64,000 nucleotides of DNA from Roseibium album (lineage in GTDB: Bacteria; Pseudomonadota; Alphaproteobacteria; Rhizobiales; Stappiaceae), in the NCBI RefSeq assembly GCF_001404515.1, contig NZ_CXWE01000007.1:62001-126000 (forward strand), in the 5' to 3' direction. The notes beneath the pieces were generated by a model. The model was not told the DNA's origin. It saw only the letters and a list, made by a program, of their open reading frames with translations, and did no database searches. Positions 55,949 through 64,000 of this stretch are shown here, in pieces (within the stretch, counting starts at the first letter, position 1; the number at the start of each line of letters is the position of its first letter). The position numbers and the translations under genes are program-made.

Positions 55949-56452
55949 ATGCACTCACTTACCACGGAGCAGCTTGTGCTGCGCCCACCAGAGGATAGCG
56001 ACTTTGAAGTTTACAAGTCGTTTTTTTCCAACCGGGAGGCGTCACGATATTACGGCGGTCCGCTACGGCCTGATCAGGCGTGGCGGGTTCTGGCCTCTCA
56101 TCTCGGACACTGGCAATTGCGTGGCTACGGCATGTGGATGATTGTGCCCGGTGAAAGCGGGGAGCCTGTGGGTGGCTGCGGCTTCGTCTGGCCGGAGGGT
56201 TGGCCGAGGCGTGAATTGACATGGTGGCTGATGCCGGAGGCCCGTGGCCGCGGCATTGCCGTCGAAGCTTCGCGCATCGCCATTCGCCACGCCTATGATC
56301 ACTATGGCTGGCCACGTGCTGAAACGCACATGAGTGATGACAATATCGCTGCAAAGCGACTGGTCCAGAAACTGGATGGCACGGAGATCGCTCGCGAGAT
56401 CTTTCCTGACGGCGAAACCCGCACTGTCTATGAGTTGCCGCGCCCAGACTGA
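55949..56452 (+). CDS. GNAT family N-acetyltransferase
   Basis: Acetyl-CoA-dependent transferase of 167 residues, RimJ-like. Start LTTEQLVLRPPEDSDFE, then FVWPEGWPRRELTWWLMPEARGRGIAVEA with the R/QxxGxG/A pyrophosphate loop (RGRGIA) and NIAAKRLVQKLD. Substrate unknown, likely a protein N-terminus or a small amine. Start ATG 55949 chosen because it precedes the first strand; the upstream open frame is non-coding in appearance. Confidence 0.85.
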   Translation: MHSLTTEQLVLRPPEDSDFEVYKSFFSNREASRYYGGPLRPDQAWRVLASHLGHWQLRGYGMWMIVPGESGEPVGGCGFVWPEGWPRRELTWWLMPEARGRGIAVEASRIAIRHAYDHYGWPRAETHMSDDNIAAKRLVQKLDGTEIAREIFPDGETRTVYELPRPD

Positions 56453-56465
56453 AATCGGAGGGTGT

Positions 56466-57425
56466 TCATCGCCTCGGATGGGCCTTGTCATAGGCGGCCA
56501 GCAGATGTGTGCTGTCGACCTCGGTATAGATCTGCGTCGAGGACAGGCTCGCGTGGCCGAGCAATTCCTGGATCGTCCTGAGGTCGCCGCCGCCTGCCAG
56601 GAGATGCGTGGCAAAGGAATGACGCAGGGCATGAGGCGTCGCGCTGTCCGGCAGACCGAGCGCGCCACGCAGTTTTTCCATGGCGAGCTGGATCATGCGC
56701 GGATTGAGGGCTCCTCCGCGTGCACCCAGGAACAATGGACCTTCCGGACTGATGGCGTAGGGGCAGAGCTTTTGATACTGGGCGATGGCCTCGCAGACCG
56801 CCGGCAGGATCGGAACGATGCGCTCCTTGCGGCCCTTGCCGACGATGCGCAGGGTCTTCGTGCCTGGTCCCGGTGCCATACCACCGGTCAGCGACAGGGC
56901 TTCGGAAATTCGAAGGCCGCAGCCGTAAAGAAGGGTCAGGACCGCCGCGTTGCGTGCTTCGATCCAGGCCGCACTTTCCAGCGCGAAATCACCGCTTGTC
57001 ACATCGATCGCGTCGCGCGAGGAAACGGGTTTGGGCAACGATTTCGCCTGGCGTGGCGGCCGGACAGCGGCGGACGCCGCAGCATTCACTTCTCCGCGCC
57101 GTTCCAGGAATTTCAGGAAGGAACGAATTCCGGCAAGCCCGCGTGCAAGCGACCGGCTCTGGGCCCCGGTCCTGCGCCGGGACGCCAGAAAGCCGCGAAA
57201 ATCCGATGGACGCAGCTCGGCAAGATCCTTCAGCGACGGTGCCGCGCCGAGATGCCCGGTCAAAAAGCGAAGAAACTGCCGCAGATCCCGTTCATAGGCA
57301 ACCAGCGTCTGGTCGGACAGCCGCCGCTCGTCGGACAGGTGATCGAGCCAAAGTCCGACCCGGTGATTGAGGTCCGGTTTCGCGGTCACAAGAAGGTCTG
57401 ACGTATCGGGGGCGGTCTTGCTCAT
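56466..57425 (-). CDS. xerC: Tyrosine recombinase XerC
   Basis: Site-specific recombinase that resolves chromosome dimers at dif with XerD, 319 residues. An N-terminal SAM-like core-binding domain (about 25-110) is followed by the catalytic domain with Arg (GCGLRISEALSL), Lys (GKGRKER), HALRHSFATHLL, GHASLSSTQIY and the nucleophile Tyr. The conserved R-K-H-R-H-Y set is complete. ATG at 57425 begins MSKTAPDTSD; the frame is open upstream to 57602. Near priA, as commonly seen in rhizobia. Confidence 0.93.
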   Translation of the reverse strand: MSKTAPDTSDLLVTAKPDLNHRVGLWLDHLSDERRLSDQTLVAYERDLRQFLRFLTGHLGAAPSLKDLAELRPSDFRGFLASRRRTGAQSRSLARGLAGIRSFLKFLERRGEVNAAASAAVRPPRQAKSLPKPVSSRDAIDVTSGDFALESAAWIEARNAAVLTLLYGCGLRISEALSLTGGMAPGPGTKTLRIVGKGRKERIVPILPAVCEAIAQYQKLCPYAISPEGPLFLGARGGALNPRMIQLAMEKLRGALGLPDSATPHALRHSFATHLLAGGGDLRTIQELLGHASLSSTQIYTEVDSTHLLAAYDKAHPRR

Positions 57426-57568
57426 GAGGAACACTAACGCGATAGCCGGTTCCGATTGGTTAATGGGGCTGACAGAGAGTCTGGATCGGATTTCAGGCCG
57501 AATGTCGTCCCGCGCTGCGTTCCGGCAGCATAGCTCGCAATCCACAATGACATCTGTCGAGGGCGGCT

Positions 57569-58048
57569 TTAATTTGCAAACTCGACGTCGCCCTCGAACC
57601 ATGTGGTCTTGCGGCCGTCGGAGAGTTCGTTGCTGACATATGTCCCTTTACCCGTCATGCCGACATAGCGGCCGGTACCATGGACCACGTGCCAGACACC
57701 CTGCCTGTGAAAGGGGTTCTTGTCCTGCGCGTTCCACAGATTGCTGCCGGGTGTCAACTCATGGGCTACTGTCCACCGATCAGGAGACGTGCCAAAGATG
57801 CAGATGCCGTCTCCCAGAATCTCCTTGGACGTCCAGAAGCCGGCACCATGGCATTCGACGGCACCATCCGGAAGCGGTCCTTTCTCCCAGACTGTCGTAC
57901 CCTTGCTGTCGTAAACGTAATAGCCGGCATACTCGCCGGTCTTCCAGGTCCGGGCTTCGGAGATATAGGTATTCGTACCTCCGATCAGTTCTCCTGCTGA
58001 CGCCGGGAGGGCCAGCAGGACCAGGCTGGTAGCAATGAACATCTTCAT
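57569..58048 (-). CDS. Secreted protein of unknown function
   Basis: Protein of 159 residues. Signal peptide about 1-18 (ALPASAG). The mature domain is beta-rich with repeated Gly/Thr/Trp strands (GEYAGYYVYDSKG, TGRYVGMTGKGTYVSNEL, TTWFEGDVEF) and two Cys (ECHGAG, GICIFG) likely disulphide-linked. The pattern, lipocalin-like or allene-oxide-cyclase-barrel-like by eye, is not a firm family assignment. AGGAAA precedes the ATG. Confidence 0.72.
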   Translation of the reverse strand: MKMFIATSLVLLALPASAGELIGGTNTYISEARTWKTGEYAGYYVYDSKGTTVWEKGPLPDGAVECHGAGFWTSKEILGDGICIFGTSPDRWTVAHELTPGSNLWNAQDKNPFHRQGVWHVVHGTGRYVGMTGKGTYVSNELSDGRKTTWFEGDVEFAN

Positions 58049-58121
58049 GGGAATATTTCCTGTCCGGGCAGTTTTCGCACGACGGCAATCTTATCGGATA
58101 AACTCCGAATTGGCCCAGAAA

Positions 58122-58150
58122 ACAAAAAAAAGCGGCTCGAAAGCCGCTTT
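58122..58150 (-). terminator. Terminator of the VPLPA-CTERM gene
   Basis: Minus-strand stem AGCGGCT/AGCCGCT (58131-58137 with 58142-58148), 4-base loop, followed by eight T (A on the plus strand), about 25 bases after the stop at 58174. Confidence 0.85.
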
Positions 58151-58173
58151 GAATTCGTCGTCACTAACTGCGG

Positions 58174-58800
58174 TTAGCCTGTCTTGCGTCGACGCCATCC
58201 GGCAAAGCCAAGCAGGCCGATGCCACCAGCGAGCAGCGGCAATGCAGCGGGAAGCGGTACAGGTGTAATCGCATCACCGGTGACCCGGACCCAGTCGACC
58301 TTGTAGCCTTCGCTGCTGGTACCAACATCCGACCAGAACATCAGGTTGAAAATGGAATTGTCGGCGCCAGGGCTGATCGAGATCAGATTGGTGAGCCAGG
58401 TCCCGCCGCCTGTGTTCCCGTTAAATACCTCGTTCCACGCGCCTTCGTTGCTCATCGCCGGTGCCGGGCTTTCAGCCCAGGAAAGGTAAAAGTCGTCACT
58501 TCTTTCAACACTGCTGAATCCCTTCCAGCGAAACTCGACTTGAATATTGGTATAGCCTGTCGCGTCGATGGTCTTGCTGGCAGCCGCTGCATCCGGATTT
58601 CCAGGCAGAAAGTCTCTTAGTCTCAGGGCGTTGTCGAAAATTCCAACGTCGTTGTTGTCGTCTTCAAGCTGAGTCCAGCCGTTGCCGGGATTGTTGCTGT
58701 TTGTCCTGTTGAAGCTGTCATAAAACAAAGTAGCCGCTGATACGCTGCTTGTTGCCAGAATGGCAGCCAGTACCGTTGCAGTTCCAAGCAATTTTTTCAT
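58174..58800 (-). CDS. VPLPA-CTERM sorting-domain protein
   Basis: Exported protein of 208 residues. Signal peptide 1-22 (ending SAA). A lectin-like beta-sandwich region about 25-175 contains Asn/Asp/Gly/Ser-rich loops. It ends with the VPLPA sorting signal, a hydrophobic segment (LPLLAGGIGLLGFAGW) and a basic RRRKTG tail. This is the PEP-CTERM/VPLPA-CTERM architecture, processed by exosortase and linked to exopolysaccharide in other bacteria. No exosortase (EpsH-like) gene is visible in the window. GGGGG precedes the ATG. Confidence 0.88.
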   Translation of the reverse strand: MKKLLGTATVLAAILATSSVSAATLFYDSFNRTNSNNPGNGWTQLEDDNNDVGIFDNALRLRDFLPGNPDAAAASKTIDATGYTNIQVEFRWKGFSSVERSDDFYLSWAESPAPAMSNEGAWNEVFNGNTGGGTWLTNLISISPGADNSIFNLMFWSDVGTSSEGYKVDWVRVTGDAITPVPLPAALPLLAGGIGLLGFAGWRRRKTG

Positions 58801-58932
58801 TGTCGTCCCCCAAAAATTGTAGATACGAAATTCGTAAGTTTTTTATCGGGCTCGTTTGAAGCACACCATCACTAGTTAGCGTATTGTTAACGTTGACACA
58901 ACCTTATTTGCAACTGTGGTATGCGGCGCCAC

Positions 58933-58960
58933 AAAAAAAACGACCCGGAAACCGGGCCGT
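58933..58960 (-). terminator. Terminator of the transaldolase gene
   Basis: Minus-strand stem ACGGCCCGG / CCGGGTCGT (58952-58960 with 58940-58948; one G-U), 3-base loop, then eight T (A on the plus strand, 58933-58940), 28 bases after the stop. Confidence 0.8.
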
Positions 58961-58988
58961 CCAAAATCTTTGATTTGTAAATGAGCCG

Positions 58989-59642
58989 TCAGAGAACGCT
59001 CTGGCCGGTCTTGGCCCAATCGGCCAGAAATGCGTCGAGGCCCTTGTCCGTCAACGGGTGTTTGACGAGGCCCTTCAGCGTTGCGGGCGGGACCGTTGCG
59101 ACGTCCGCGCCGATGAGTGCGCAATCCTTGACATGGTTTGCGGTGCGGATCGATGCGGCCAGGATTTCCGTACCGAACCCGTAATTGTCGTAAATCACGC
59201 GAATTTCCCGAATCAGCTCAAGGCCGTCGATATTGAGGTCGTCCAGGCGGCCGATGAACGGAGAGATGTAGGTCGCGCCGGCTTTTGCGGCGAGCAGCGC
59301 CTGGTTCGCCGAAAAACACAAGGTGACGTTGGTCTTGGTGCCTTCTTCCGTCAGTTGCTTGCACGCTTTCAGGCCATCGAATGTCAGCGGCAGCTTGATG
59401 ACGACGTTATCGGCGATGGCACGCAGGACATGGGCTTCCTTGATCATGCCGTCAAAGTCGGTCGCAGCTACCTCGGCGGAGACGTCGCCCTGTGTGATCG
59501 CGCAGATTTCGGCGATTACTTCCTTGAAGTCGCGGCCCGACTTGGCGATGAGAGATGGATTGGTGGTCACGCCGTCGAGGAGCCCGGTGGATTCCAGTTC
59601 CTTGATCTCGGCGGTGTCTGCTGTGTCGACAAAGAATTTCAT
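58989..59642 (-). CDS. tal: Transaldolase / fructose-6-phosphate aldolase family
   Basis: Small transaldolase of the pentose phosphate pathway, 217 residues (class I aldolase). Start [32 protein letters not shown] with the Schiff-base Lys, and [12 protein letters not shown] are the short-type family blocks. Active as a decameric aldolase/transaldolase in relatives. ATG 59642 is preferred over the open frame to 59705. Terminator follows. Confidence 0.93.
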   Translation of the reverse strand: MKFFVDTADTAEIKELESTGLLDGVTTNPSLIAKSGRDFKEVIAEICAITQGDVSAEVAATDFDGMIKEAHVLRAIADNVVIKLPLTFDGLKACKQLTEEGTKTNVTLCFSANQALLAAKAGATYISPFIGRLDDLNIDGLELIREIRVIYDNYGFGTEILAASIRTANHVKDCALIGADVATVPPATLKGLVKHPLTDKGLDAFLADWAKTGQSVL

Positions 59643-59981
59643 ACGTGTTGTCTCCCGGTGAGGCGCCCGTTCGGCCGCCGGATACGCTCGTCCCGTCTTG
59701 TGCAAAACGGTTGCGTGGTTGGTCGCGCCCTCTTTACCCTAGGATGATGACAAGAAGAACCCCTGATTCTCCGGTGGACGATTTTTCTGCGGTACGTACC
59801 TCAGAAATGCTCTGCGAGGTGAAAAGACTGAAAATGCGTTGTTGTTGTTGCGTTTAAGCTGTTGCTGAACGGGTTGCGAAAATTGCTCTTATACTTCGAT
59901 TGACACTTTTTCGACCGGAGATACGGGTAAGAACCAAATCTTGAATTGAGCCGACCTTGTCGATTTACGGAGCAAAACTTA
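59643..59981. other. 339-base intergenic region before the small AT-rich gene
   Basis: Holds the tal promoter on the left. A TTGACA at 59900-59905 could be the -35 of a rightward promoter, but no good -10 follows. A 37-codon frame at 59744-59857 ends with four Cys codons from a GTT repeat and is not called. Confidence 0.4.
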
Positions 59982-60284
59982 ATGCACGAAAGTTCCACAA
60001 CCACGAAAAGTTATTTTACTTTTTTCGAGCGAGCGGGTCTGAGGCTCTTAAAAATATTTTGCTCGAGTCCAGACAGATTTGTCTACGGAATGAAGTTTCT
60101 TGGCTTTGAAGACGATAGAGCGTGCCGCGCACTGGAAGTCATTTTTGGCTTTACGTATGAAGACGCGAAAATGACGGTTGGAGAGTTGCTGGGTGCTCCG
60201 TATGTAAGTAACGAAAAAAAATCAAAAACGCTGAGTCGCCTGTTCCGGGAAAAATTTGGTCAAAAGCTGGCTGACAAATCCTGA
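59982..60284 (+). CDS. Small AT-rich hypothetical protein upstream of priA
   Basis: Unrecognised protein of 100 residues, basic, without signal or membrane segments. Ser/Thr/Phe-rich start, then a short helical domain (RACRALEVIFGFTYEDAKMTVGELLGAP) and a Lys-rich tail. The DNA is visibly more AT-rich than priA. GGAG lies about 10 bases before the ATG. It ends 28 bases before priA, possibly sharing a transcript. Could be a lineage-specific or acquired gene; no function. Confidence 0.55.
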   Translation: MHESSTTTKSYFTFFERAGLRLLKIFCSSPDRFVYGMKFLGFEDDRACRALEVIFGFTYEDAKMTVGELLGAPYVSNEKKSKTLSRLFREKFGQKLADKS

Positions 60285-60312
60285 AGCGCCTCGGCCTTAA
60301 TGTCTCGCAACA

Positions 60313-62526
60313 TTGGAACAAAAAAACACCGTGCTGTTTGACGATCAAGATTTTCAGGAAACCATCGCCAGTGTCCTGGTGCCGGTCGCGGTGCCGAAGG
60401 CCTATACCTATAAAGTCCCTCCCGGGCAGTCGGTCGTTCCCGGAACAATCGTCAGGGTGCCGCTCGGTCCGCGGGAAGTAGTCGGTGCGGTCTGGGACAT
60501 TGAACCGGATGCAGCGATCAATCCGAAAAAACTGAAATCCATCACCCGGGTCTACGACCAGACCCCGCCGCTGGATGAAGATCTGCGCCGCTTTGTCGAC
60601 TGGGTGGCGAACTGGACGCTGGGAGCACCTGGAATGGTGCTGCGCATGGTCCTGCGTTCGGAAGAAGCATTGGAACCTGAGCCACCCGTCCCCGGTGTGC
60701 GCCGGGTCGAGGGCGCTGAACCGGAGCGGCAGACGTCTGCCCGCCGCCGCGTACTGGAAACCATGGAAGACGGATTTGCCTGGACCAGGAGCGGTCTGGC
60801 ACATGCCGCCGGCGTGTCGCCGTCGGTGATCGACGGATTGATTCAGCAGAACGTCCTCGAAGTTGTTTCCATGCCGGCGGCGCCGCCACCGCCGAAACCA
60901 CAGCTCGACTATGCCCGCAAGAAACTGACGGACGCCCAGGAAGCGGTTGCTGCGGGCCTCGTCAGCACTTTCGAAAAGGGAACCGGCGTGACGCTCATCG
61001 ACGGTGTCACGGGGTCGGGAAAGACGGAGGTTTACTTCGAGGCGATCGCGGAGGCCTTGCGGCGGGAGAAACAGGCTCTGGTCCTTCTGCCGGAAATCGC
61101 TCTCACGGAGCAGTTCCTGCGCCGCTATGAGCAGCGATTCGGTGTTTATCCGGCTGAATGGCATTCGGAGATCACTCCGAAGAACCGGGCGCGTGTCTGG
61201 CGCGGCGTGGCGTCGGGTGACGTGCGCGTGGTGATTGGCGCCAGGTCTTCCCTGTTCCTGCCTTTCAGGGAACTGGGCCTGATCATTGTCGACGAGGAAC
61301 ATGACGCCGCCTTCAAGCAAGACGACCGTGTTCCCTACAGCGCGCGGGATATGGCCGTTGTGCGCGGGCACATTTCAGGATTCCCGGTCGTGCTCGCTTC
61401 CGCAACGCCATCCGTGGAAAGTCACGTGAATGCGGAAATCGGAAGATACACTCTTTATGAACTGCCTGAACGGGCATCGGGCGCGGCTCTGCCGGATCTG
61501 CAGGCGATCGACATGCGCCTGGATGGGCCGGAGCGGGGCAGATGGCTTGCGCCACGGCTTGTCCATGCCATCAAGGATACATTTGCCGCAGGTGACCAGT
61601 CTCTCCTGTTCCTGAATCGGCGTGGATACGCCCCTCTGACCTTATGTCGCACCTGTGGCCACAGGTTTCAGTGCGCCCATTGCAGTGCCTGGCTGGTTGA
61701 ACACCGTTTTCAGAAAAGACTTGTCTGTCACCATTGCGGTCATTTTGAACCGGTTCCGGACAATTGTCCCTCGTGCCAGAGCGCCAACAGCCTTGTTGCC
61801 TGCGGACCGGGTGTCGAGCGCGTTGCCGAAGAAGTCTCCGATCTCTTCCCGCAGGCGCGCACCCTTGTACTGTCTTCCGATCTGCCGGGAGGACCGGAAC
61901 GTTTGAAGCGGGAGATGAAGATTGTCGAGGAAGGCGGTGCCGATATCATCATCGGGACACAACTGGTCGCGAAAGGTCACAATTTCCCCAAGATGAAACT
62001 GGTCGGGGTCATCGACGCCGATCTGGGTCTGGCGCACGGTGATCCGCGCGCTGCCGAAAAAACCTTTCAGCTTCTTGCTCAGGTCACAGGCCGCGCGGGG
62101 AGGGTGACCGGAGGCGGCCGGGGACTGCTACAGACCTATAATGCGGATCATCCTGTCATCAAGGGGCTGCTATCGGGCGACAAGCATGCCTTTTACCAGG
62201 CCGAGATCGAGGCAAGACGGGTTGCGGGCCTGCCTCCATTCGGCCGATTGGCGGCCGTTGTCGTGTCGGGACCGGACAAGATTTTTGCCGAAGGTTATGC
62301 CCGTGCGCTGGCCCGGGCGGCGCCTCCCGATGAAGCGGTCACCCTGCTGGGCCCGGCAGAAGCCGCTCTTGCGATGGTCCGCGGCAGGCACCGTTATCGG
62401 CTGCTGACCATGGCGCCGCGCCAGTTCGATCTCCAGTCCTACCTGCGGCGCTGGTTGAATCAGGGTCCGAAACCAACAAAAGGTCTGCGCGTCCAGATCG
62501 ATATCGATCCTCAGCATTTCATGTGA
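60313..62526 (+). CDS. priA: Primosomal protein N' (replication restart helicase PriA)
   Basis: 3'-5' helicase that restarts stalled forks, 737 residues. The N-terminal 3'-end-binding domain is followed by Walker A GVTGSGKTEVY and the DEEH box (IIVDEEHDAAFKQ). A paired zinc-binding insert has CRTCGHRFQCAHC and CHHCGHFEPVPDNCPSC, and a C-terminal helicase lobe has TQLVAKGHNFP. Full length. The start is uncertain: the first in-frame codon is TTG 60313, and GTG 60331 is an alternative. Confidence 0.94.
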   Translation: MEQKNTVLFDDQDFQETIASVLVPVAVPKAYTYKVPPGQSVVPGTIVRVPLGPREVVGAVWDIEPDAAINPKKLKSITRVYDQTPPLDEDLRRFVDWVANWTLGAPGMVLRMVLRSEEALEPEPPVPGVRRVEGAEPERQTSARRRVLETMEDGFAWTRSGLAHAAGVSPSVIDGLIQQNVLEVVSMPAAPPPPKPQLDYARKKLTDAQEAVAAGLVSTFEKGTGVTLIDGVTGSGKTEVYFEAIAEALRREKQALVLLPEIALTEQFLRRYEQRFGVYPAEWHSEITPKNRARVWRGVASGDVRVVIGARSSLFLPFRELGLIIVDEEHDAAFKQDDRVPYSARDMAVVRGHISGFPVVLASATPSVESHVNAEIGRYTLYELPERASGAALPDLQAIDMRLDGPERGRWLAPRLVHAIKDTFAAGDQSLLFLNRRGYAPLTLCRTCGHRFQCAHCSAWLVEHRFQKRLVCHHCGHFEPVPDNCPSCQSANSLVACGPGVERVAEEVSDLFPQARTLVLSSDLPGGPERLKREMKIVEEGGADIIIGTQLVAKGHNFPKMKLVGVIDADLGLAHGDPRAAEKTFQLLAQVTGRAGRVTGGGRGLLQTYNADHPVIKGLLSGDKHAFYQAEIEARRVAGLPPFGRLAAVVVSGPDKIFAEGYARALARAAPPDEAVTLLGPAEAALAMVRGRHRYRLLTMAPRQFDLQSYLRRWLNQGPKPTKGLRVQIDIDPQHFM

Positions 62527-62878
62527 CAGTGCACAGTTCGTCGGACCGTTGCCGAAACCGGAATTCTCTTGCGATTGCAACGTGCTTCGGCCTCGCGAAC
62601 AGGCGCGGCCGGACACTCGCCCGGGTTTATTTCGGAAGGCTGAGCGGCCTCGCCTGGAAGGACTTTTTATCGCCATGCAGCAAAAAACACCCAAGATTCC
62701 TTCAGAACAGTCTTTTGGCGAAGTTGCACACTGGGAAACCCTGTGCTAATTGAGGCGCGGCTTTGGGGGAACGGTTTAACCGTCATACCTTCTGACCTCG
62801 AAATCATTCATTATTTTCAATGCCTTGCGAGCGCTTGCCGTTTTGCGGGCTTGAAAAACGTCAGAGAGCACGGACCTG
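62527..62878. other. 352-base region before atpH
   Basis: No convincing gene. A 66-codon frame (62549-62749) has no family resemblance. A TTGCAC...TAATTG pair (62724-62752) could be a weak promoter for the atp operon. The region would contain the atp promoter and leader. Confidence 0.35.
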
Positions 62879-63439
62879 GTGACTGACAACGTATCTCTCG
62901 TATCCGGCGTGGCACAGCGTTATGCGTCCGCCCTTCTCGACCTCGCGGAGGGTGACGGCACTACCGCTGACGTGGAACGGGATCTCACTGCTTTCCAAGG
63001 CATGCTTGCCGAAAGCGAAGATCTCGACCGTCTTGTGAAGAGCCCGGCATTCAGTGCAGAAGAGCAGCTTACAGCGCTCACCGCACTTCTTGACAAGGCA
63101 GGCATCTCTGGTCTCGCCGCAAATTTCGTGAAGCTGGCCGCCCGTAACCGGCGCCTCTTCGTTCTCCCCGACATGATCAAGTCGTTCCACGCCCTGCTCG
63201 CAGACAAGCGTGGTGAGGAAACTGCAGAAGTCACTTCTGCAACTGTCCTTTCAGACGAGCATGTCGCAGCCCTGAAGGAAGCATTGTCTGCTTCGACGGG
63301 CAAAACCGTAAACATCGCAGCGAAAGTCGATCCTGCACTGATCGGTGGCCTCGTGGTCAAGGTCGGTTCCCGCATGATCGACACGTCGTTGCGTACCAAG
63401 CTCAATTCACTCAAGTTCGCGATGAAAGAGGTCGGCTGA
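62879..63439 (+). CDS. atpH: ATP synthase F1 delta subunit
   Basis: Stator subunit joining F1 to the b stalk, 186 residues. The start [20 protein letters not shown] matches the OSCP/delta N-terminus, and [25 protein letters not shown] is the C-terminal signature. GTG start. Its TGA shares one base with the atpA ATG. The delta-alpha order with epsilon genes further on is the standard alphaproteobacterial atp operon. Confidence 0.95.
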   Translation: MTDNVSLVSGVAQRYASALLDLAEGDGTTADVERDLTAFQGMLAESEDLDRLVKSPAFSAEEQLTALTALLDKAGISGLAANFVKLAARNRRLFVLPDMIKSFHALLADKRGEETAEVTSATVLSDEHVAALKEALSASTGKTVNIAAKVDPALIGGLVVKVGSRMIDTSLRTKLNSLKFAMKEVG

Positions 63440-64000
63440 TGGATATTCGGGCCGCGGAAATCTCCGCAATCCTCAAGGACCAGATCAAGAGCTTTGGCCA
63501 GGAAGCCGAAGTTTCTGAAGTTGGTCAGGTGCTCTCCGTCGGTGACGGTATCGCCCGTGTTTATGGTCTGGACAAGGTTCAGGCTGGTGAAATGGTCGAG
63601 TTTCCAGGTGGTATCAAGGGCATGGCCCTTAACCTGGAATCAGACAACGTCGGTATCGTTATCTTCGGGTCTGACCGCGACATCAAGGAAGGCGACACCG
63701 TCAAGCGGACCGGCGCCATCGTGGAAGTTCCGGTCGGCAAGGGCCTCCTCGGCCGCGTTGTTGACCCGCTCGGCAACCCGATTGACGGCAAGGGCCCGAT
63801 CGAAGCCACTGAAAAGCGCCGCGTCGACGTCAAGGCACCAGGCATCCTGCCGCGGAAATCCGTGCATGAGCCGATGTCGACTGGCCTGAAGGCCATTGAC
63901 GCCCTGATCCCGATCGGACGTGGGCAGCGTGAGCTTGTCATCGGTGACCGTCAGACCGGCAAGACCGCAATCATTCTGGACACCTTCCTGAACCAGAAGC
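63439..64000 (+). CDS. atpA: ATP synthase F1 alpha subunit (5' part)
   Basis: Catalytic-core regulatory subunit, first 187 residues; continues beyond the window. [20 protein letters not shown] is the usual N-terminus, the beta-barrel domain follows, and the P-loop GDRQTGKT is the last recognisable motif before the end. It overlaps atpH by one base. Confidence 0.97.
   Translation, partial: MDIRAAEISAILKDQIKSFGQEAEVSEVGQVLSVGDGIARVYGLDKVQAGEMVEFPGGIKGMALNLESDNVGIVIFGSDRDIKEGDTVKRTGAIVEVPVGKGLLGRVVDPLGNPIDGKGPIEATEKRRVDVKAPGILPRKSVHEPMSTGLKAIDALIPIGRGQRELVIGDRQTGKTAIILDTFLNQK

Noticed and set aside
59744-59857. 37-codon ORF ending in four Cys codons
   Set aside because: The poly-Cys end comes from a GTT/TGT microsatellite-like run; no ribosome-binding site of quality and no conserved features.
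60151-61371. Long minus-strand open frame opposite priA (406 codons)
   Set aside because: Antisense shadow of a strong, fully conserved gene in high-GC DNA; no family motifs, Arg/His/Gln-rich composition.

Overview
The window is about 64 kb of an alphaproteobacterial chromosome. The order mdh-sucC-sucD-sucA-sucB-lpdA, a small 4.5S RNA gene near dnaX-ybaB-recR, a YejABEF-type peptide importer, an Omp19-like lipoprotein and an Omp25-like barrel suggest Hyphomicrobiales (Rhizobiales), possibly a marine Stappiaceae (Labrenzia/Roseibium type). That placement is an inference from gene content and remembered synteny, not a search. I see no rRNA, tRNA, CRISPR, insertion sequence or prophage. The region reads as core genome carrying small lineage-specific insertions.

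Layout. 1-4.4 kb: end of a yejA-like gene plus yejB, yejE and yejF, an oligopeptide/microcin C type ABC importer. 4.4-11.5 kb (minus strand): two paralogous secreted proteins, a membrane GGDEF/EAL protein with a periplasmic CxxCH haem motif, an MltB-like transglycosylase, a histidine phosphatase overlapping nudC, and a HIT protein. 11.7-16.6 kb: LysE exporter, 4.5S RNA, a ribbon-helix-helix gene under a 28-bp palindrome with an unknown partner, then dnaX, ybaB and recR. 16.6-22.3 kb: LysR regulator divergent from a D-amino-acid PLP enzyme/imine reductase pair, a CysZ/EI24-like membrane protein, glutaminase and aquaporin Z. 22.5-26.9 kb: sdhC-sdhD-sdhA-[FkbM methyltransferase]-sdhB. 27-38.4 kb: creD, VOC protein, periplasmic MsrA, outer-membrane barrel, RecQ, acyltransferase, MAPEG protein, a catalytically dead-looking low-molecular-weight phosphatase relative, Omp19-like lipoprotein, GrpB family protein and ZapE.

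38.5-50.3 kb: the second TCA block, mdh-sucC-[AT-rich secreted protein]-sucD-[structured leader]-sucA-sucB-[membrane protein, LysE exporter, SDR]-lpdA. Together with sdhCDAB it encodes succinate dehydrogenase, malate dehydrogenase, succinyl-CoA synthetase and the whole 2-oxoglutarate dehydrogenase complex. 50.4-59.6 kb: GT-C-like membrane protein, methyltransferase-MerR unit divergent from a CDF transporter with a MerR-type 19-bp-spacer promoter, metallophosphoesterase, small secreted proteins, GNAT enzyme, XerC, a VPLPA-CTERM protein and transaldolase. 59.9-64 kb: a small AT-rich gene, priA, atpH and the start of atpA.

Most distinctive features: unrelated genes set tightly inside the sdh and suc operons; the RHH gene with its near-perfect operator; the haem-type c-di-GMP protein; the MerR/CDF/methyltransferase unit in which the transporter has Cys in place of the usual His; and five consecutive hairpins before sucA. 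I see no clearly new defence or mobile system.
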